Below, in pieces: positions 1 to 12,497 of a DNA stretch of 64,000 nt. The position numbers and the translations under genes are program-made. The stretch's first letter is position 1; each line of letters begins with the position of its first letter. The notes beneath the pieces are model-generated. The model saw only the letters and a list, made by a program, of their open reading frames with translations. It was not told where the DNA came from and ran no database searches. The stretch comes from Pictodentalium vernedei (Eukaryota; Mollusca; Scaphopoda; Dentaliida; Dentaliidae): contig CM062294.1 in NCBI GenBank assembly GCA_031216915.1, forward strand, positions 393,567,217 to 393,631,216, written 5' to 3'.

Positions 1-2426
1 AGCCTTTTAGTCCGGTTCATAGCTCGTTCCGGTCCATCCGGACGGCAAGCGAGAGAGGCCCCTCTCTCGTTCAACAACATCTGGCCCCAGATGTTGTGGT
101 ACAAAATGTGTCGCAAGCGGAGCATCTGTCCGTCGCTCAGGACGCTCCGTTGTATAGGCAGTCTGCTGAGACTGCTAAGGCTTCCTCTTCTCGTCAGCGC
201 ACACGACCGCACCTTGGCTGCGTGACCGCCGATATATTACCAGCTTCGCCGATCAAGGATTCTTCGGCGACCAGGTCACACCATCCGGTAGCCAGGGACA
301 CGAGGCCTGCAGACTCCGTACGTTCGCATAGGAAGTGTGCGGGAGTCAACGTACACGGAGCTTCCGGCGGCAATGCATCGTAAGACCGCTACTGCACAGG
401 CCTCGGGAACGGACGTGCTTTCCTTAATAGCACAGTTTATCGCAGCATCCCAGCATCAACTGAATCTGTTGCATATATTTTATCCGACGATGCTGGATCG
501 GGACGCTCCGCGAAAGCGGGTACGGACGTCCGAAAGTTTCATCCGGTCCGACGGGATACCGAAAGGGATTCGGAGGATTTCGAGCTTTCCCTTTCGGAAC
601 AACATATGCTGTTGTGTATGTCATCTGACTTGGTCTTCTACAGCTTCTTTCGTCGGACCAGAATGCTGCGATGCCGGATAAGAAACTGATAGCGTCGGTG
701 GACTTAGAAATTTTTGGTTCGGTTCAGGGATATCGTCCCTCAGTTCCGACATAGTCCAATAATGTCACACAAACTTTCGAATTATTGAACGACGCTATAT
801 ATATTATTATTTTATGCTTGCTAACCAAGCATTTCTGGTTTCTTGTTCGAAGAGTTATGGAGATGTCTTTCAAAGTGTGCCTCTGTCGTCATAGTTAATG
901 AAGAGTTAGCGGCAATAAGTGCTCATGGAATATGTCTATTGCCTCCGGAGTGACATTCGCTAGCTCACCCGGTGTAGCGTACATTCATCGAATGGTTCGG
1001 CTGCCGGGTTCGTCCGTTGCGGTCTAGGAAGGAGATTTGGGTGATGCGAGCACTTTAATTACTTTAGTACTCACCCAGTGACGGCAGATTGAGGACAGAT
1101 CGGAGGAAGCCTGTTAGTCCGGTTCCTGGCTTGTCCAGGTCCGTCCGGGCTGTGAGCAAGAGAGGTCCCTCTCTCACCCAACAACATAGGGGACCGCATG
1201 TTGTGGTTCAGATATTTTACATTCGGAGCATATGTCCGTTGGTCGGGACGCTCCGTTATATTGACAGTCCGAGAGACTGTCTTTAATGCTTCCTCATCCT
1301 CACAGCAGGGCACACGACCGCACATTGGCTACGTGACCTCGAGTATCCGATCAGTTTCGGCATTCAGTGATTCCACGGCGAATAGGTCGCGCCATCCGGT
1401 AGCCAAGGGACACGAGGCCTATACACTCCGTTCGCTCGCATATTGGTAGTATGCACGGGGTAACGATCACGGAGCTTCCAGCGGCAATGCATCGTAAGAC
1501 CGCTTCTCCTCAGGCCTCAGTGACGGACGTGCTACCCGAGTTAGCACAGTTGTTTCGCAGCATCCCAGCAATTGATAGTTTCTCGGTCGAATCAGGAATT
1601 ATCCGACGGCGCTGGGTCGGTGCGGTCCGCGGTTGCATCAGGTACGGACGACCGAACGCTTTATAGGGTCCGACAGGATGGCGAAAGGGATTCGAAAGAT
1701 TTCGAGTTTTCCCTTTAGTAGTATCGGAAGATGCCTTTCATATCTTCTGGCATTATCTTCCAGTGATTATTATTTCGGACTTCATTGCTGCGATCTTGGA
1801 TAAGAGACTTATAGCGTCATTGGACTCGGATTTTTCGATCGGTTCAGGGACATTGTCCCTGACTTACCGACGCAGTCCAATATTGTCATTACAACATGTG
1901 TTTTATTTTTCGACGCTATATATATATATATACAAGCCTGCTACTAAGCATGATAGTTTAGTTTCTTGTCCGCGTTGCTCATTTCTGCCATTTTATCATT
2001 TATACAAATAGTTTATTTTGGCAGAGCAGGGCATACCGAGAGTTCATATGCGTCTAGACGGTGTGATTAAAGACTGCATATATTCTTTTTCGCCGTTTAT
2101 GTCTTTTCCAATTTCAATGTTGGGAACGACATTATGTATAGTAGACTTAACTTAGACGCTTTATTATACGTAATCCGCCTTACTGAGGCGTTATCATTAC
2201 GTCTTCAAGAAAAGATTTACGGGATATTATTCTCAATGTAATTTCTTTTGAGGGCAGTAGTTTGTTCACGTATAACTCCGCCCTTCAGTGGCTGATTGGA
2301 GTTAGTTAGACGTGACGCAGCCCTAGCTACATCCACACGCGTGGATAGTAAGGTTAAGAACTCTCTCAGAGTCGCTTCGTTCTCGGAGGAGCTTCTCTTC
2401 GACGGCAACTTTTCGGCAATCCATGA
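1..2426 (+). pseudogene. Degenerate, duplicated gag (ORF1) region of DIRS copy 1
   Basis: No frame stays open for more than about 115 codons. Two related segments lie in tandem: 1 to about 850 and about 851 to 1990. Both carry diverged versions of the same gag stretch, for example the one ending in the peptide ELPAAMHRKTA (near 360 and 1470). From about 2110 to 2420 a frame-broken piece resembles the middle of the second-family gag, including LELVRR-like residues near 2300, read on the plus strand with stops. The gag homology stops abruptly at about 2426 and continues directly into sequence that belongs after the reverse transcriptase. This is a dead coding region; nothing suggests that it is translated. 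Confidence 0.75.
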
Positions 2427-4320
2427 ATTGCTCGATTTACACTTTCTCTTGTCTATCTAGTGTTACAAGAGATTCAGACTGGGGCAAACATTCGGTGGTT
2501 GACTCAGAGAGTGCCGCCGCAGTTGCCGGACCCGAGTGTGGCTGTTATGACGGTTGCCAGTCAAACAGATTGGGATATAATACTGATCCCTACGGATTCG
2601 AAGTGCCAGGGTCTTTGGGTTCCGCAGTCTTTTAGCAATCAGTTTTCTTCCGCGGAATAATGTTTTTTTAGGCTTGCTTTATGTCATTGCATGAACATTA
2701 TTCAGAAACGCATGCCCAATTCCTGTCCTTTAATGGCGTATCTCCGGAACCAGGGAGGCACTCTTTAGTTTCCGTTATTCAATTTAATGGAAAGAATCCG
2801 TCTGTTGGTTATAGTACACCAAGTTCAGTTTTGGTCCGTCATATTCCGGGTCGTCTGATTGTTTTATCGGACTCCCGTTCTCTTACGGGTCGCTTGTTGC
2901 TGTCAGAATGGACTCTCAACAAACAAGTATTCAATCAGATTTGCTATCTATGGGAGCGCCCAATGATGATTTATTTATGACACAGCTTGCTAATCAATTG
3001 CAGACGTATGTGTTGGCTTGTCCAGATCTCTGGGCTAATATTGTTAACGCTCTATTGATCTATAGGACGGAATGATAGGATACGCGTATCCTCCGGCGCT
3101 GTTGTTTTAGCAGGTATTGCTAAGATAAACAACCACAATACTTTTCTGTTGATAGCATCTCTATCTTCACAGAGATCATGAGTAATTTACTCTCTTGTCT
3201 ACTGTGGGTCTTAACGTGAAATCTTCCTCTATGTGAGGATCTTTTTCACTGGGTAAATCGTGTCATCTTTATCACAACCAGCAAGGTCGCAACCTTCATG
3301 TATTCCGTTGTGTGGTCCGTATTGCATTGTAAGCACTGTACTGGACGAGCTTTGGACGCGATTTCTTACTATAGGAGATCCTCTTCTTCGCTATTCTATG
3401 CGGCTAAAGTGGAGGCTCTTCCGTCGTAGTGTAGGGATCCTTATGTTCATATTGTTGATCCCTCCATACTACTCATTGCTATTTTTTAGTATACTTGTTT
3501 CACAAGATCTACTGCAGCCTGTTATTATTTAGGTTATAGGTTTATGTTACCTCATACCTATGCACTCTACGATAGTTTACAATTGAGTCTTTTGTCTCTT
3601 TATCTAAGTCAGTTAGTAACTTTTTGATAAATAGACTTAGAATCTTTAGATTAAATTCCTATACGGATTTTAACTTCGGTTCTTATTTAGCAAAGTAATA
3701 ATTTGAGCCTCTGGAAACAGTAGTTTTCAAATTCTGACCTTTTAGACAGTAATTCTGTTGGTTTCTCTTTTACTGTAGAGTCAGTGAGTTTCATGCACTA
3801 TCGATGCATGATTTTCACTTTCATAGTTTCGGAATCAATACTTCCGTTACTATTTAGGTTGGATTGTTGCATATGAGTTAGGCTCCTATTATCCGGAACC
3901 TATTATTTTAAGGTCCTTCCGTCTTCGTATGGGCATAGGCCTTTACTCTTTCCGGGTACAGTTTATGTATTTATAAACAGATATCTGTTTATTACTATGG
4001 GCGTAAGCTTCTTCTGTCTTTGATGTCTTGTAGAAGGACGTTACGCTCCATTTTATTGTTAATGGATTCTATTAACTATCGGTACTGCTTATGGTATATC
4101 ATTGACTTAGCAGTTGTGCTTAAGATTTCGGCTCATGAAGTAAGAGTTCTTCTACTTCTTGGGCTTACATTAATAGTGTCGCTATTATAGATTTTTGAAG
4201 GCCGCTCATTGCGCTCAGCCATCCACATTCATGAATTTTATCTCAGAAATATCGAGTCCATTTCTGGAGGCCTCTTTTGTTAGGTCTATTATCTACTGCT
4301 CAGAATGTCATTACTTAACA
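2427..4320 (+). pseudogene. RNase H / tyrosine recombinase remnant of DIRS copy 1 (RT core deleted)
   Basis: Homology to the intact pol of copy 3 resumes at about residue 350 of that protein, just before QEIQTWANIQWLTQ-like sequence, so fingers, palm and YLDD box of the reverse transcriptase are missing. Recognisable pieces follow in order: RNase H start (near 2465-2635), the HIPGRL motif (near 2840), the DLFAT methyltransferase-like region (near 2950-3120), and the recombinase from about 3240 on, with the HEVR box near 4130. Each is interrupted by stops and shifts. The same deletion and most of the same lesions are present in copy 2, so they were inherited rather than acquired at this site. 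Confidence 0.8.
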
Positions 4321-4414
4321 GTTGCTACTATAGCTAGGTAGGCTGTCTGTTTCGGCAGTGTCTCCGTTCGGCTGCCCTCTTTGCTCTGGGCTATTTGACC
4401 CAGGGCAAGAAAAA

Positions 4415-4433
4415 GGGGGGGGGGGGGGGGGGG
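4415..4433 (+). repeat. 19-G homopolymer in DIRS 3' region
   Basis: A run of 19 G, followed by A and GGG, lies about 100 bases after the recombinase remnant and directly after a small inverted repeat (CTGGG..CCCAG). Copies 2 and 3 have the same run at the same place. Confidence 0.9.
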
Positions 4434-4909
4434 AGGGTGTTCCCTTGGGTCACCTGTTTTACTATGAAAACAAGGGGATACCTCCTCCGGAGTTAGTAAT
4501 TCTGAGCTGTTATTGGGATGGTTGTTTAGTGAGAAGTTTAGGTTTTTAAAATTCATTCAAGTCTTAGTTTTTAAAGTATAGCTTTTGAATATTGCATATG
4601 TCTACGGACATGATTATGCAATCCTCAGACACTTTTAGGAGTATAAGAGTCTCTATTCTCTAGACTTACTTTATTTATTGGCTTACTTTAAAAATTATTA
4701 GTATAAGGATTATATTGGATATTAATCGAGTACATGGATGTATGAACCTCAATTTTGGAAGGGGTTGTATCTTTCTAATTTATCATAAATAAGAAAGATA
4801 CATGTAAGGCCTATTACTTCTTTTTCCCTACAGGGGATGACTCTATTTTATTTTATTGAGCGTATTCCATTTTGCTCTATGTCCTTGGCCCTCCAGCCTT
4901 TTTACTATT

Positions 4910-4998
4910 CAGCTATGTCTGGGTCATTGGTACAGTATAAAAATGTTAAAAAATTTATAGTAATTTATATATTTTTTATACTTACCAATGACCCAGAC
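4910..4998 (+). repeat. Internal complementary region (ICR) of DIRS copy 1
   Basis: The first ~35 bases are the reverse complement of the left tip seen in copies 2 and 4. The remaining ~54 bases are the reverse complement of this element's own right tip (5247-5300). Together they spell the expected head-to-tail junction of a circular intermediate. In DIRS elements the ICR is thought to template completion of the ends during replication. Confidence 0.9.
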
Positions 4999-5071
4999 GG
5001 GGATGGCCCTCCCAGGAGTTGGGAACTCTTGCCTCCCCGCTGAGTACATAGCGCTTACCAGGCACTGGTTA

Positions 5072-5300
5072 TTAGAATGATTAATGGCGCCAATTTCGGA
5101 ACGTCCTTGACACTGCGCATGCGCAGTAGGGGCGAAGTGTGGAGGGCCTTTCAGGACATGTTTTCTTTAGTTTTAGATGCAAATTTTGGGGACTGGGGGG
5201 CAAAATTTGTGTTTGGCCCTATATTTTAAGAGTTAGCACCAGCTATGTCTGGGTCATTGGTAAGTATAAAAAATATATAAATTACTATAAATTTTTTAAC
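5072..5300 (+). repeat. Right inverted terminal repeat of DIRS copy 1
   Basis: It is the reverse complement of the left terminal repeats of copies 2 and 4 over about 190 bases, then runs through the GGTAAGTAT tip and an AT-rich tail to 5300. A perfect 16-base palindrome, ACTGCGCATGCGCAGT, lies at 5112-5127, next to a GGCGCC box. Confidence 0.9.
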
Positions 5301-5950
5301 TTTCCGGACCTTTTTTGAAACGCTTCAACGGAATGATTTCATTTTTGGTAACCTACTATAGAACGATGTCTTACAGATCAAGTTTCATTTACACTCTGTC
5401 CATGCATCCGTCAGTCTGTCAGTCAGTCTGTCAGTCATACTTTAGTTTTCCGGACCTTTTTTTGGAAATGCTTCAACCGAATGATTTCATTCTTGCTAAC
5501 CTACTATAGAACAATGACTTACAAAACAAGTTTGAGTTTCATGCTGATTGCATTATTCTTGTGTGAGTTATGGCCCTTGCAAATATGGAAAAGCGCCAAA
5601 ATATCAGACTTTTTTTGGAAACGCTTCAACGGAATTCATGCTGATCACATCTAGGTTACAACATTTGTATAATTATTAATGCTCATTAGTCCGGTAGGGG
5701 ACATTGTATTGGCTCTCATGCAGAAATTATATAAATTAGATGAACTTTCATTTATTCAGTACCACGTATACACAGTAAGTGCACATGCCAATATAGCTCG
5801 GGCTAGATGCTGTATTTATGAACTGATCTTCGCGAAATTTCTTGGGTGCCTTTGTTATCACCTTAGGACAAGAATAAGTGTTTTTGGGGTGCGGTCCGAA
5901 ATTCAAGGTGGCTGCGAGCCGCCATTTTATACCGAAATTAGGTACAATCA
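5301..5950. repeat. Degenerate tandem repeat, ~150 bp period, with GTCY tract
   Basis: Units start with TTTCCGGACCTTTTTT-like sequence at about 5301 and 5446, and a weaker one begins near 5601. A short GTCA/GTCT tract lies at 5411-5436. DIRS copy 1 is inserted at the first unit. No gene is visible. Confidence 0.6.
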
Positions 5951-7540
5951 GTTTTTTTTAGCTCACCTGAGCAAAGCTCAAGGGGAGCTTTACTAATCAC
6001 TTTCCGTCGTCCGTCCATCCGTCGTCCGGCATTAACTTTACATTATCGACTTCTTACAAACTACTCAACCAAGTTTAACCAAATCTGGTGTGCATGTTTC
6101 CTGTCATATGTCAATTCAAGTTTGTTCAAATCAAGTTGACTTGCCCCTTGGTAGGGCCATGCCCAAAAAGTGAGCCTAAATCTTAAAAAATCTCATGAAC
6201 CAGCAGTAGCAGAGACTTGATATTAGGTGTGCAGCTTCCTTTTGAGGTACGTAGACTCAGATTTGTTCAAGAGAAGATCTTGGGGCTATATTTGCCATCG
6301 TTATGGGAGGGGCAAGAGTTTTTGCCCTGCCCAAAATTTCTATTTTCTAAACCGAGAGGCTGATTTGAACCAAATTTGATATAAGGTTTTATTGGGAGAT
6401 AAGTAGTTAATTTATTCCCCCAAAAAATTTCTTGTCGCCCCATGGGAACCGTAGGATCTAAAAATAGAAAAAATTTAAAACACCCATACCTCCAAAACTG
6501 CACTGCACTGAAAATTTTTATTTGGTGTGAAACTTCATTAGGACCAACAGAATGGAATGGTTAAAAAATTTGCTATCGGTTTTATCATAGGGTACTTTTT
6601 TGGGACTTTGAAAAACTGCTGAGTCAGCATTTTTTAACGCTGTGGGTAATGGGGAAAACATTAAAGAATCTTTTTCTCCCAAACCACTGGTCCAAAGGCT
6701 TTCATATTTCACATATAAAATCATTGGAGGATTGATTCACATATTTGTTGAAATCAATTCCCTGGGTCCATATTTGGGTTCTCTATGGGAGCCCAAATAT
6801 TCAAATTAGTGCAATATGAGGAATATTCTGGAAATATTTTCTTCAGATCCATCAATCAGTATCTTCTGATATTTGGTATGCAGCATCCTCAGGGGGTGAG
6901 ATTCAAGTTTGTTCAAGCGAAGTCTCTGGGTTCATATTTAGGCCCACTGCGGGAGGCCGAATTATAACTTAGTTCAGTATGAGGAATTTTCTTTAAAAAT
7001 CTTCATCTTCAGATTCAGCAGTCAGAATTTTTTTATATTTGGTATGCATCCTTATGGTGGTGAGATTCAAAGTTGTTCATTTCAAGTCCCCTGGTCCATA
7101 TTTGGGCTCCCTGTGAAGCCCAAATTATAACTTAGTTCAATATGAGGAATATTCTTCAAAAATCTTCTTCTTCACATCGACCAGTCAGAATCTTTTATTT
7201 GGTATACAGTAGTGCCCTTAGGGAGGTGAGATATAAGTTTGTTAAAGCCAAGTCCCTGGGTTCATATTTGGGCTTCCTGTGGCAGCCCGAATAGTACCAA
7301 AATTTCTATTTTCCAAACTGAGAGGCCAATTTGAACCAAATTTGATATGAGGACTTATTGGGTCATAAGTACCTAATTTATGCTAAAAACATTTTTGCCA
7401 TCACCCCATTGAAACTGTAGGATCTAAAAATGGAAAAAAAATTAAAATGCCTGTATCTCCAAAACTACACGGCACTGAAAATTTTTATTTTGTGTGAAGC
7501 TTCCTTTGGAACAACAGAAAGAAATGGTAAAAAAAAATTG
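5951..7540. repeat. Hairpin-headed interspersed repeat with ~150-165 bp tandem units
   Basis: It begins with the palindromic head AGCTCACCTGAGC..GCTCAAGGGGAGCT (about 5960-5990), followed by a GTCGTCCGTCC tract (6005-6030). The body contains repeated blocks with GATATTTGGTATGCAGCATCC and CAAGTTTGTTCAAGCC-type phrases. The same family recurs at 8820-9200, 20960-25640 and 58600-59960. Short open frames here have no protein-like features. Confidence 0.7.
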
Positions 7541-7548
7541 CCATCGTT

Positions 7549-8802
7549 TTTTATTTGTACCCATACTATGTATGTATGGTACACATAATGCCGGCATCCG
7601 GGGTGGCCAACCGTTGTTCATCCATCCTTTGTCTGTCCGGCCGGCCGGCATCCATATCCATTTCTTTGGCATTCGATAACTTGAAAAATATTGCTTGGAT
7701 TGTCAAGTTACTTTATATTTGTGTTCAGGTTACTGATGTGCCGAGCTGTATACTTTTTGGTGTAAATCTGATAATTTGATCCGGAGATATTAACTCTTTA
7801 TCCTTCAAATTGAGAATTCTTCCAATCCCTTTGGCATGAGATACCTCAAAAAATATCAGTCCAATTGTCATGTTACTTTATACATATCTTCAGGTTACTG
7901 ATGTTCCGAGTTGTATAGTTTTTGGTGTAAATCTGTTATTTAGATAGATATTAACCCTTTATCCTTCAAATTGAAAATTCCTCTAATCCCTTTGGCATTC
8001 GATAACTTGAAAAGTATTGCTTGGATTGTCAAGTTACTTTATATTTGTGTTCAGGTGACTGATGTGCCGAGCTGTATAGTTTTTGGTGTAAATCTGTTAT
8101 TTTGATGCTGAGATATTAACCTGTTATCCTTCAAATTGAAAATTCCTCCAATCCCTTTGGCATTCGATAACTTGAAAGATATTGCTTGAATTGTCAAGTT
8201 ACTTTATATTTGTGTTGAGGTTACTGATGTTTTGTGTTGAGGTTACTGATGTGCCGAGCTGTATAGTTTTTGGTGTAAATCTGATAATTTAATCCTGAGA
8301 TATTAACCCTTTATCCTTCAAATTGAAAATTCCTTCAATCCCTTTGGCATGAGATAACTCAAAAAATATCAATCCGATTGTCATGTTACTTTGTATGTGT
8401 GTTTCGGTTACTGATGTGCTGAGCTGTATAGGTTTTGGTGTAAATCTGATAATTTGATCCTGTGATATTAACCCTTTATCCTTCAAATTGAGAACTACTC
8501 CAATCCATTTCTTCGGCATGCGTTTACTCATTAAATATTAATCCGATTATCAGGTTACTTCATATATGTATTCAGGTTACTGATGTGCTGTGCTGTGTAG
8601 TTTTTTATGTAAATCTAATAATTTGATCCGGAGATATTAACCCTTATCCATCAAATTAGGCACTCTTCCAATCCATTTCTATATGTACCCATTCCATGTA
8701 TGGTGTACATAATGTCGGCATCCGTGGTGGCCCTCCGTCATACAGCTTTCTACTAGTTGTGCGTATGGGTACACATCTGATGATTTCATCAGCCTATTTT
8801 TT
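7549..8802. repeat. 165 bp tandem array capped by GTACCCATAC hairpins
   Basis: The left cap is a hairpin, TGTACCCATAC/GTATGGTACACA. It is followed by about six units of ~165 bp recognised by GTTACTGATGTGCCGAGC, CCCTTTATCCTTCAAATTG and TTTGGCATTCGATAACTTG. The right cap holds another GTACCCAT..ATGGTGTAC hairpin and GGGTACACATCTGATGATTT. The same layout occurs twice more at 54792-57450. Confidence 0.8.
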
Positions 8803-9640
8803 TAAAGGGTACTTTTCCAGGACTTTGAAAAAATGCGGAATCATCATTTTTTAACACTGTAATTAATGGGAAAAGCATTAAAGAATCTTCTTCTCCCATA
8901 CCACTGCTCCAAAGGCTTTTATATTTTATCTTTAACATCTTTGGAAGATTCATTCACATGTTTGTTGAAATCCAATCCCTGGATCCATATTTGGGCTCTC
9001 GATGGGAGCCCAAATATTCAGATTAGTGCAATATGAGGAATATTCTTTAAAAATCTTCTTCTTCCAATCCACCAACCAGAAGCTTTGGATATTTGGTATA
9101 CAGCATCCATAAGGGGGTGAGATTGAAGTTTGTTTTAATTTGAGTCTCTGGCTTAATATTGGGGCTTTCTATGGGTGGGGTGGCATGTTAGGTTCAGGTT
9201 TGTTCAAATCCATTCCTTGGTGTTTTTCCACAAAATTTGCCTTTCATGACTTAATTCCTTTGTAGTGTTGAGGAACCATGTCTAACTGAATGTGACCCCA
9301 AATACTTCTTTGAACCACTTTGGCAGGTGAGCGATTAAGGCCACTTGGGGTCTCTTGTTTTGTACAGAACTTCTAGGACTATGTTTGTTATCATCATGAG
9401 ATGATAACGAGCGCTTTTGGGCTTGGCCCAAAATTCAAAATGCCTGTCGGCAGTCATATTTACGGGAATTATGTTTATAACATTTTTTGTACAGAACCTG
9501 TGAAGAAGATTTTTTATATGAGTGATGTTTGCTATAAATTTACTGGGTGTCTTTGTTATCAATGTGGTATGAGAACAAATATTTTGGGGTTCAGTCAGAC
9601 CCACTCGGCGACTCGAAAAGGGAGATAATTAAAAAAATTT
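8803..9640. repeat. Interspersed repeat fragments (same families as 5.9-7.5 kb)
   Basis: About 8820-9200 repeats the GATATTTGGTATACAGCATCC family. About 9360-9600 holds a diverged ~150-180 bp duplication containing TTGTACAGAAC and TGGGTGTCTTTGTTATCA, also seen near 5840. No gene is supported. Confidence 0.5.
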
Positions 9641-12294
9641 TCCAAAAACACCAGGCGAAATAATGTTTCTTGAATTCAACATCCCTAGGATGTGTATATT
9701 CAAATGTGTTGTGACACCTAGGAGCTCTTGGGTATAAGAGTTGGTAGACCTGATGGAACTCCAGCGACCAAAGGACCCCTAAGGCTACTACTTCCTATCC
9801 GCAATATCCCTATGGGTCACCTGTTGCCCAATGATACATAAAAATACGGCGAATAGTGAATCAGCGTTGTCACAGTCAGGGTGACACCACCCCACGTTTG
9901 GGGAAAACACTCTATAAACATTTCAATGTGATGGGGAGCTCAAAAGCCAACAGCAACTTAGAAAATAAAATACAAATCTCAACTACTACTAATTTATTCA
10001 CAACAAACAAAATGAATGCATATATCTATCTATATATATGTATATATGGCACAACAGCAAAATTTGGCACGCACGAATATATCTCTATGGCTCTCAATCT
10101 CTAACTTTGTCTTAAGCTGAAATCTCTTAGAATCCAAGCAGGCAGAAAATGAGCAACACGGTAGAATAATCTCCCTTGATGTGTTCAACTCAATTTTACT
10201 ATGAATTTCACTACAGTTAACTCAACTTTACATTGCAGTGAAGTTCAAACCCGTGGATTTCAACAACAAGTACTAGGCTCTTGCCCGTACAGAACAGTAT
10301 CAAACAAAACAAGTTTCACACGCAAGTAATATAATATAACCGCAATTACTAACTTAGAAAACTCTCAGTAAAATTGTGTCTCTGTGCTCTCTGCACAACA
10401 CACTTTTACCACAAATATTTCAGTATTTGTCTTCTCAAATCTTGAACTCTGATTAACTCGTGCAAAATGAGGACTTACTTCAGTAGCTGCGACTTAGCAT
10501 GCACAGCATTAAGGCCCAAACACCTCAAAGTGTACCTGTGCTACCTGCACAACACTAACTGGTAATAAACTGCATTTATGTGTCTCTGCACAACACAGAA
10601 ATACAATGTATTGGTGCTATCTGCAGTCTGCACCACACTATAACCAGTGTAATAGGCACTTATAGACTTCAATAACTCAAACTGTGTCTCTGTGCACTCT
10701 ATGCACCACACAGTACTCCTTAACAATTACAAACACCAAAACCACAAATCATAACTTAAAGAATCATAACACTTAATCCTATTGACCCCAATGCTATAAA
10801 TTATTATATTATATTTATACTCTTCAAACTCAGTATAAACGGTACCCAATAATAAAACAAGTGGATTTCAAATATCTATTTTGCATACAGTACTACAGCA
10901 CCAAACAATTCAGCTCATATAATAACCAAGATATATAAAAAATAAATGATTATAGCTATTCAAATCATAATAAGCAAAATCTATAATAGAGCTGACATGT
11001 CAAATATTGATTATACTTATTTTCAACAACTAAATAAAATCTTGCAATATCATATCAAAATCTACACCCCTTTCATTCAACTTTCTACACTGCTAGTGGA
11101 GTGACCACCTACAGAATTTTGTAGTCAGTTATTACATTCAATAATCTAATCTTACTTGACTTGTGGTATTCCCACCAGAACTTCCACTCTGCAAGCACTG
11201 CTAGTGAAATAATCACTGACAGTATCTGTCACAAATACTTATTCTCACAACTTACTGGTACTTGTGGTATCCCCACCAGAACTGTCACACTACATGCACT
11301 GCTAGTGAAATAATCACCTACAGTAATTGCTTATAATTCAGTTTGTCAGTGCTATTGCTCACTCTTACTGATACTAGTGGTATCCCCACCAGAACTGTCA
11401 CACTACATGCACTGCTAGTAGTCAATGAGTTAGGAAGGTCAGCTGTGCACCTCCCCCCCCCCCCCCCTCTCCCCCACTACTTAACTTCCTTGGTACCAAA
11501 ATGTGCTCCAATGTATACTATTTACGAAACAAGTTGTTAACAGAAAAAAAATTGGGATGCAATATGCCAACCAGGTAGATATTTAACCCTACCCTATCTT
11601 AAAATTTGCTCCAATCCATTAGGGGAGGTGTAGGGGTAACTTTTTTTTCATGTAAGCTATCAAAATATGGTTCAAATCCATAGCATTTGGTTGCATTTTA
11701 AAGCTAATACAACTAGGAACAATATTATTACTAAACTTGTTCACATGGGTCCAAGGTGATGACGTCAGAGGTCAAAAGGTCATCGACTGAAACTGAAAAT
11801 GCAAAATTCAGAGTTTTTGTTGCATGTTTTTCACATGTGTAGTTTGTCCAAATGACTAATATCTTACTTTCTTTGTGTTTTCAGATTGCACAGAGTATAC
11901 TTCATCAAAATAAAACTGATTTAGTTCATTGATTAGTGAACTATTCTTACCAGGGGGATACTTAACCCTACCCTCCTTTCGGGCTCGATCAATTTTGTTA
12001 GGGGTAGGGGTAACTTTTTTGTCACGTAAGCTATCAAAATATGGTTCAAACCCATAGTATTTGGTATCATTTTAAAGCTAATACAACAAGGAACAATATT
12101 ATTACTAAACTTGTTCGCGTGGGTCCAAGGTGATGATGTCATACAACATGGACTGCTTGTGAAATAATCACCTACAATATTTAGCAAAAGTTTGTTAATA
12201 CTAATTTCAACACATACTGTTATAGTAGTGTTATCCTCACACTCAGCTTGAGTAATGCAGTTTATTCACTGTAATTACTTATAGATAATTTAAT
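9641..12294. other. AT-rich spacer with minisatellites; no gene seen
   Basis: Near 10376-10720 there is an irregular repeat of CTCTGCACAACACA-like blocks. Near 11090-11420 there is a ~105 bp minisatellite (CACTGCTAGTGAAATAATCA, four units). Two ~210 bp direct repeats lie at about 11580-11790 and 11955-12145 (CCCTACCCT..GGGTCCAAGGTGATGA). Open frames are short and without recognisable domains. Confidence 0.5.
11090..11420. repeat. ~105 bp minisatellite
   Basis: Four units carry GTGGTATCCCCACCAGAACT and CTGCTAGTGAAATAATCAC, starting about every 105 bases; a weaker piece recurs near 12150. Confidence 0.7.
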
Positions 12295-12497
12295 ATTTTT
12301 ATACTGTACCAATGACCCAGACATAGCTGGTGCTAACTCTTAAAATATAGGGCCAAACACAAATTTTGCCCCCCACTCCCCAAAATTTGCATCTAAAACT
12401 AAAGAAAACATGTCCTGAAAGGCCCTCCACACTTCGCCCCTACTGCGCATGCGCAGTGTCAAGGACGTTCCGAAATTGGCGCCATTAATCATTCTAA
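12295..12497 (+). repeat. Left inverted terminal repeat of DIRS copy 2
   Basis: The reverse complement appears at 18935-19135 with few differences. It contains the NRF1-like palindrome ACTGCGCATGCGCAGT at 12442-12457. Confidence 0.92.

Larger units (their letters stand above)
1..5300 (+). mobile_element. DIRS-type retrotransposon copy 1, defective, left end outside window
   Basis: The left part is cut by the window edge; position 1 corresponds to about 13902 of copy 2, with which it is almost collinear. In order it holds the end of a first gag-derived unit, a second diverged gag-derived unit (from about 851), a gag middle region (about 2030-2426), RNase H, methyltransferase-like and tyrosine recombinase remnants (about 2427-4320), a 19-G run (4415-4433), the internal complementary region and the right inverted repeat. 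Reading frames are full of stops and frameshifts, and the reverse transcriptase core is absent. The right end is placed after 5300 because the flanking repeat has a second copy at about 5446 that reads straight through without the element. Small differences from copy 2 include 43 extra bases near 1130 and 13 missing bases near 2738. Confidence 0.9.
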
